NCBI GenBank assembly: GCA_021827225.1 | Contig: JAKAXG010000107.1 | Span: 1 to 9,815 of the forward strand | From: Actinomycetes bacterium | GTDB taxonomy: Bacteria; Actinomycetota; Acidimicrobiia; Acidimicrobiales; Palsa-688 | DNA length: 9,815 bases | Reading direction: 5' to 3' | Shown: positions 6,787-9,815 of the stretch, piece after piece | How positions within the stretch are numbered: the first letter of the stretch is position 1 | Layout of the letters: each line of letters opens with the position of its first letter | Notes under the pieces: generated by a model | Told to the model about the DNA's origin: nothing | Seen by the model: the letters and a program-made list of their open reading frames with translations, nothing else | Database searches by the model: none | Position numbers and translations under genes: made by a program

Positions 6787-9700
6787 ATGAGCGTCACCGT
6801 TGCCGGCGAGGAGCCCGCCCTGCGGGGGTTGCGGGAGCTGGTGGCATCCAAGGACTGGTCGGCGACAGCGCTCGGGCCCATAGCCGGCTGGTCGGAGGCG
6901 TTGCGTACCACGGTCGAGACCTGTCTCGGCTCCCGCTTCCCGGTGATCATCTTCTGGGGCCCCGAGCTGGTGCAGGTCTACAACGACGCCTACGCCCCGA
7001 TCATCGGCGCCAAGCACCCGCAGGCGCTGGGCCAGACAGCGGAGCAGTGCTTCCCCGAGATATGGGACGTCATCGGCCCGATGCTGCACGGCGTCCTCGA
7101 CAGCGGGCAGGCGACCTGGAGTGACGACCTGCTCCTGATGCTCGAGCGGAACGGATTCCCCGAGGAGTGCTACTTCACCTTCTCCTACAGCCCGGCGGGG
7201 GGCGCTCCGGTGCAGGGTGTGTTCTGCGCTGTTATCGAGACCAGCCGCCGGGTCATCGGTGAGCGTCGCTTCAACCTGCTCAGCGACCTCTCCTCGGGTC
7301 TGGCCGGGGCCCGTCACACCGCCGACGTCCTGGACAAAGCGGTGGACGTGCTGGGCCAACACCCCTCTGATCTCCCCGCCGGGCTGCTCCGGCTGCAGGC
7401 GCCGGACGGCTCGGAGGACGACCGTTGGTGGTCCACCTCCGGCCCCGGCGACGGTCACGCCGTCATCGGGGAGTCGGCGGCGACGGTGATCAGGACCGGA
7501 GGACACCTCGTCCGCGGCTGGGGAGGCACCGGTCAGCGGTATCAGCCGGGCATGCCCGCCGTCGCCGCCTACGCCATCGACCGGCCGGGCGCCGCCGGGC
7601 CGGTAGCCGCGCTGGCCGTCGAGTTGAACGCCCATCTGCCCTTCGATGACGCCTACGAGGACTTCCTCGCCCTGGTGGCGTCGGCGATCAGCGCCGCCGC
7701 CGCGGGTGCCGAGTCCTACCAGGAAGCGGAGAGGCGGGCGTCAGCGCTGGAAGAGCTCGACCGGGCGAAGACGAGCTTGTTGAGCAACGTGAGCCACGAG
7801 TTCCGCACCCCGCTCACCCTGCTGCTCGCTCCCCTGCAGGACTACATGGCCGACAGCCGCCTTCCCGACGACGTGCGCCGGGGCCTGGCGCTGGCGGAGC
7901 GCAACGCTCGCCGCCTCCTGAAGCTGGTCAACAACCTCCTCGACTTCGCCAGGCTCGAGGCGGGCCGCGCCAGCCCGACGTTTGTGGCGACCGACCTCTC
8001 CGCGCTCACCGCCAACTCGGTCAGCGTCTTCCGTTCCGCGGCCGAATCCGCCGGCCTCGAGTTGGTGGTGGACTGCCCACCCCTGCCCGAACCGGTCCAT
8101 GTGGATCGCGACATGTGGGAACAGATCGTCACCAACCTCTGCGCAAACGCCGTGAAGTTCACCCCACACGGTTCGGTGGTCGTGCGGCTGCGGGCGGTCG
8201 GCGCCGACGCCCGTCTCGAGGTTCGCGACACGGGGGTCGGCATCGCCGCCGAAGACCTTCCCTTGGTGTTCGACCGCTTCCGACGAGCCCCCACCGCCGG
8301 GGCCCGCTCCTTCGAGGGCACCGGTATTGGCCTGGCGTTGGTGCGGGAACTGGTGGCCCTGCACGGAGGCCAGGTACGGGCTGACAGCCAACCGGGGGCC
8401 GGGACGACCTTCACCGTCACCGTGCCGCTCGGCACCGGTCATCTCCCCGCGGACCAGGTGGGCACCGAGACCGCTGCCGTCACCCGCTCCACGCCGGCGG
8501 CTCCGGCCGACGTGGTGGCATCGCTGGAGACTCTCCTGCCGAGCCGCGGCCCATCCGCCGACCCCGTCAGTGACGCAGCCGCTGGGTCCTTCCGGGACGG
8601 CCCGGTGGTGTTCGTGATCGACGACAACGCCGACATGCGCTCCTACCTCGTCGAGTTGCTGGGCCGGCACTGGCAGGTGGTGGGTTTCGCCGACGCCCGG
8701 GCGGCGCTCACCGCCATCGAGACCCGTCAGCCCGACCTCGTACTCAGTGACGTCATGATGCCCGGGATGGACGGATTCGACTTTCTGGCGGAACTGCGGG
8801 CCCGGCCGGCCACCGCCCAGCTGCCGGTCCTGCTGCTCTCCGCCCGGGCCGGTGAAGAGGCCTTCGTGGAAGGGCTCGAGGCGGGCGCCGACGACTACCT
8901 GGTCAAGCCGTTCACGTCCCGCTCTCTGCTGGCCAGGGTGCGATCCCACCTGGACCTGGCCGCCCTCCGACGAGACGGCGCCGAGCGGACGGCCCGCCAC
9001 GCCGCCCAGCTGGCCTCCCTCGCCACTGCGGCGACCGACATCGTCTGCGCGGAAACCGTCGAGGAGATCTCAACCGTCGTCGAGCTCTCCGCCCGCCAGG
9101 TCACCGGCGCCGCCGAGTGCCAGCTGCACCTTGACACCGCCGCTGCCAGCGGAGGCGGGCTCAGCGAATTCGGGAGCGGCCACATCGCCGTGCCGCTGCC
9201 GTCCGCCGCAGGTCGCCCCGTCGGCGTCCTACGGCTGCGCCACCGACCCGGGACCTTTTTCAGGGACGAGGACTACCGCCTCATCACCGAGCTCGCCCGC
9301 ATCGCCGGCAGCCGGATCGAGCGGATCCGGCAGTACCAGCGGGAGCACCAGTTGGCCGACACCCTCCAGCGCAGCCTCCTCCCCCGAACGCTTCCCTCTG
9401 TAGGCGGCGTGGAGCTGGCGGCCCGCTATCTACCGGCGTCCGAGGCGGCCGCCGTGGGCGGCGACTGGTACGACGCCCTGGCTCTGGAGGACGGGCAGCT
9501 GATGCTGGTGGTCGGCGACGTCATCGGCCACGATCTGAGCGCCGCCGTCGCCATGGGGCAGCTCCGCCACCTCCTGCGGGGCCACGCCATCGGCTCGGCC
9601 GACCCGGCCGAACTCTGCGAGACGGTCAACCGGCTGTTGCCGGCCCTGGGCACCGGCGAGATGGCCACCGCCGCCGTCGCCTTCCTCGACCCGCGAAGCG

Positions 9701-9815
9701 GTACGGTCTCGCTCACCAGCGCCGGGCACCCACCTCCCGTCATCGTGGAGCGCAGCGGCAGAGCGCGGCTTGTCGACATCGCTCCCTGCCCGCCTCTGGG
9801 AGCGTTCGAGGGGGC
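6787..9815 (+). CDS. PAS-GAF-histidine kinase-receiver-GAF-PP2C multidomain signalling protein, C-terminus cut by window edge
   Basis: A soluble signalling protein with 1009 visible codons and no membrane segment. Domains: PAS-like sensor (about 20-158, with FPVIIFWGPELVQVYNDAYAP and FPEIWDVIGPMLHGVL); GAF-like (about 165-315); HisKA with SHEFRTPL, His337 the autophosphorylation site; HATPase_c with N-box Asn450/Asn454, G1 DTGVGI (481-486) and G2 GTGIGL (511-516); an Ala/Pro-rich linker (about 553-603); receiver with Asp612/Asp613, phospho-acceptor Asp655, Ser685 and Lys707; second GAF (about 735-850); PP2C/SpoIIE-type phosphatase from TLQRSLLP (859) with GGDWYD (891-896), GDVIGHD (910-916) and SAGHPPP (978-984). 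All catalytic residues of kinase and receiver are present, so internal phosphotransfer His337 to Asp655 is plausible, with the phosphatase as output on a phosphoserine anti-anti-sigma factor (inference). The last acidic metal ligand of PP2C lies beyond the window. ATG 6787 is the first start after an in-frame TGA at 6763; a G-rich run seven bases upstream is a possible ribosome binding site. Divergent from the transporter. Confidence 0.93.
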   Translation, partial: MSVTVAGEEPALRGLRELVASKDWSATALGPIAGWSEALRTTVETCLGSRFPVIIFWGPELVQVYNDAYAPIIGAKHPQALGQTAEQCFPEIWDVIGPMLHGVLDSGQATWSDDLLLMLERNGFPEECYFTFSYSPAGGAPVQGVFCAVIETSRRVIGERRFNLLSDLSSGLAGARHTADVLDKAVDVLGQHPSDLPAGLLRLQAPDGSEDDRWWSTSGPGDGHAVIGESAATVIRTGGHLVRGWGGTGQRYQPGMPAVAAYAIDRPGAAGPVAALAVELNAHLPFDDAYEDFLALVASAISAAAAGAESYQEAERRASALEELDRAKTSLLSNVSHEFRTPLTLLLAPLQDYMADSRLPDDVRRGLALAERNARRLLKLVNNLLDFARLEAGRASPTFVATDLSALTANSVSVFRSAAESAGLELVVDCPPLPEPVHVDRDMWEQIVTNLCANAVKFTPHGSVVVRLRAVGADARLEVRDTGVGIAAEDLPLVFDRFRRAPTAGARSFEGTGIGLALVRELVALHGGQVRADSQPGAGTTFTVTVPLGTGHLPADQVGTETAAVTRSTPAAPADVVASLETLLPSRGPSADPVSDAAAGSFRDGPVVFVIDDNADMRSYLVELLGRHWQVVGFADARAALTAIETRQPDLVLSDVMMPGMDGFDFLAELRARPATAQLPVLLLSARAGEEAFVEGLEAGADDYLVKPFTSRSLLARVRSHLDLAALRRDGAERTARHAAQLASLATAATDIVCAETVEEISTVVELSARQVTGAAECQLHLDTAAASGGGLSEFGSGHIAVPLPSAAGRPVGVLRLRHRPGTFFRDEDYRLITELARIAGSRIERIRQYQREHQLADTLQRSLLPRTLPSVGGVELAARYLPASEAAAVGGDWYDALALEDGQLMLVVGDVIGHDLSAAVAMGQLRHLLRGHAIGSADPAELCETVNRLLPALGTGEMATAAVAFLDPRSGTVSLTSAGHPPPVIVERSGRARLVDIAPCPPLGAFEG

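Noticed and set aside
6058..7635. 525-codon minus-strand open frame spanning the intergenic region and two genes
   Set aside because: It crosses the predicted promoter and overlaps both real genes in shadow frames; no domain or ribosome site supports it.
7741..9000. 419-codon minus-strand open frame inside the signalling gene
   Set aside because: It lies opposite the kinase and receiver domains, which carry intact catalytic motifs on the plus strand; its composition is typical of an antisense shadow.
9517..9537. GHD instead of GHG in the phosphatase GDVxGHG motif, considered as an inactivating change
   Set aside because: The metal-binding Asp residues of GGDWYD and GDV are kept, and the third position varies among SpoIIE/RsbU-type phosphatases, so loss of activity cannot be inferred.

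Overview
The window is very GC-rich and densely coded, with GTG starts, 4-base gene overlaps and strong G/C third-position bias. This, together with a PP2C/SpoIIE-type signalling protein, suggests a high-GC Actinomycetota-like bacterium. Nothing in the window fixes the taxon further. No RNA genes, insertion sequences, CRISPR arrays or phage genes are visible.

Left two-thirds (1-6553, minus strand): one six-gene operon read right to left. The order is a lipoprotein solute-binding protein (4916-6553), two inner-membrane permeases (dppB-like 3960-4916, dppC-like 3079-3963), two ATPases (dppD-like 2068-3069, dppF-like 1052-2071), and a gamma-glutamyltransferase-family Ntn-hydrolase (1055 to beyond base 1). 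Four of the five junctions overlap (TGATG, ATGA, GTGA, GTGA) and the fifth has a 9-base gap with its own ribosome binding site, so the operon looks tightly coupled in translation. The first five genes form a complete peptide/nickel-type (Dpp/Opp/Gsi) ABC importer. The sixth, which has no signal peptide, is probably a cytoplasmic enzyme acting on the imported compound. An importer paired with a cytosolic gamma-glutamyl or other amide hydrolase suggests scavenging of a modified peptide or amide, but the substrate cannot be read from the sequence.

Intergenic region (6554-6786): it separates the operon from a divergent gene. It holds a good sigma70-like promoter for the operon (TTGAGA-N17-TACAGT) whose -10 box lies inside a short palindrome, a hairpin at the predicted 5' end of the mRNA that competes with a second hairpin covering the ribosome binding site, an A/T tract, and a separate perfect 10-base palindrome.

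Right third (6787-9815, plus strand): one very large open frame, cut by the window edge after 1009 codons. It encodes a soluble multidomain signalling protein: PAS, GAF, HisKA, HATPase, receiver (REC), GAF, then a PP2C/SpoIIE-type serine phosphatase. All key histidine-kinase and receiver residues are present. The chain joins a two-component phosphorelay to a phosphatase of the kind used in sigma-factor partner switching, and is the most unusual object in the window.
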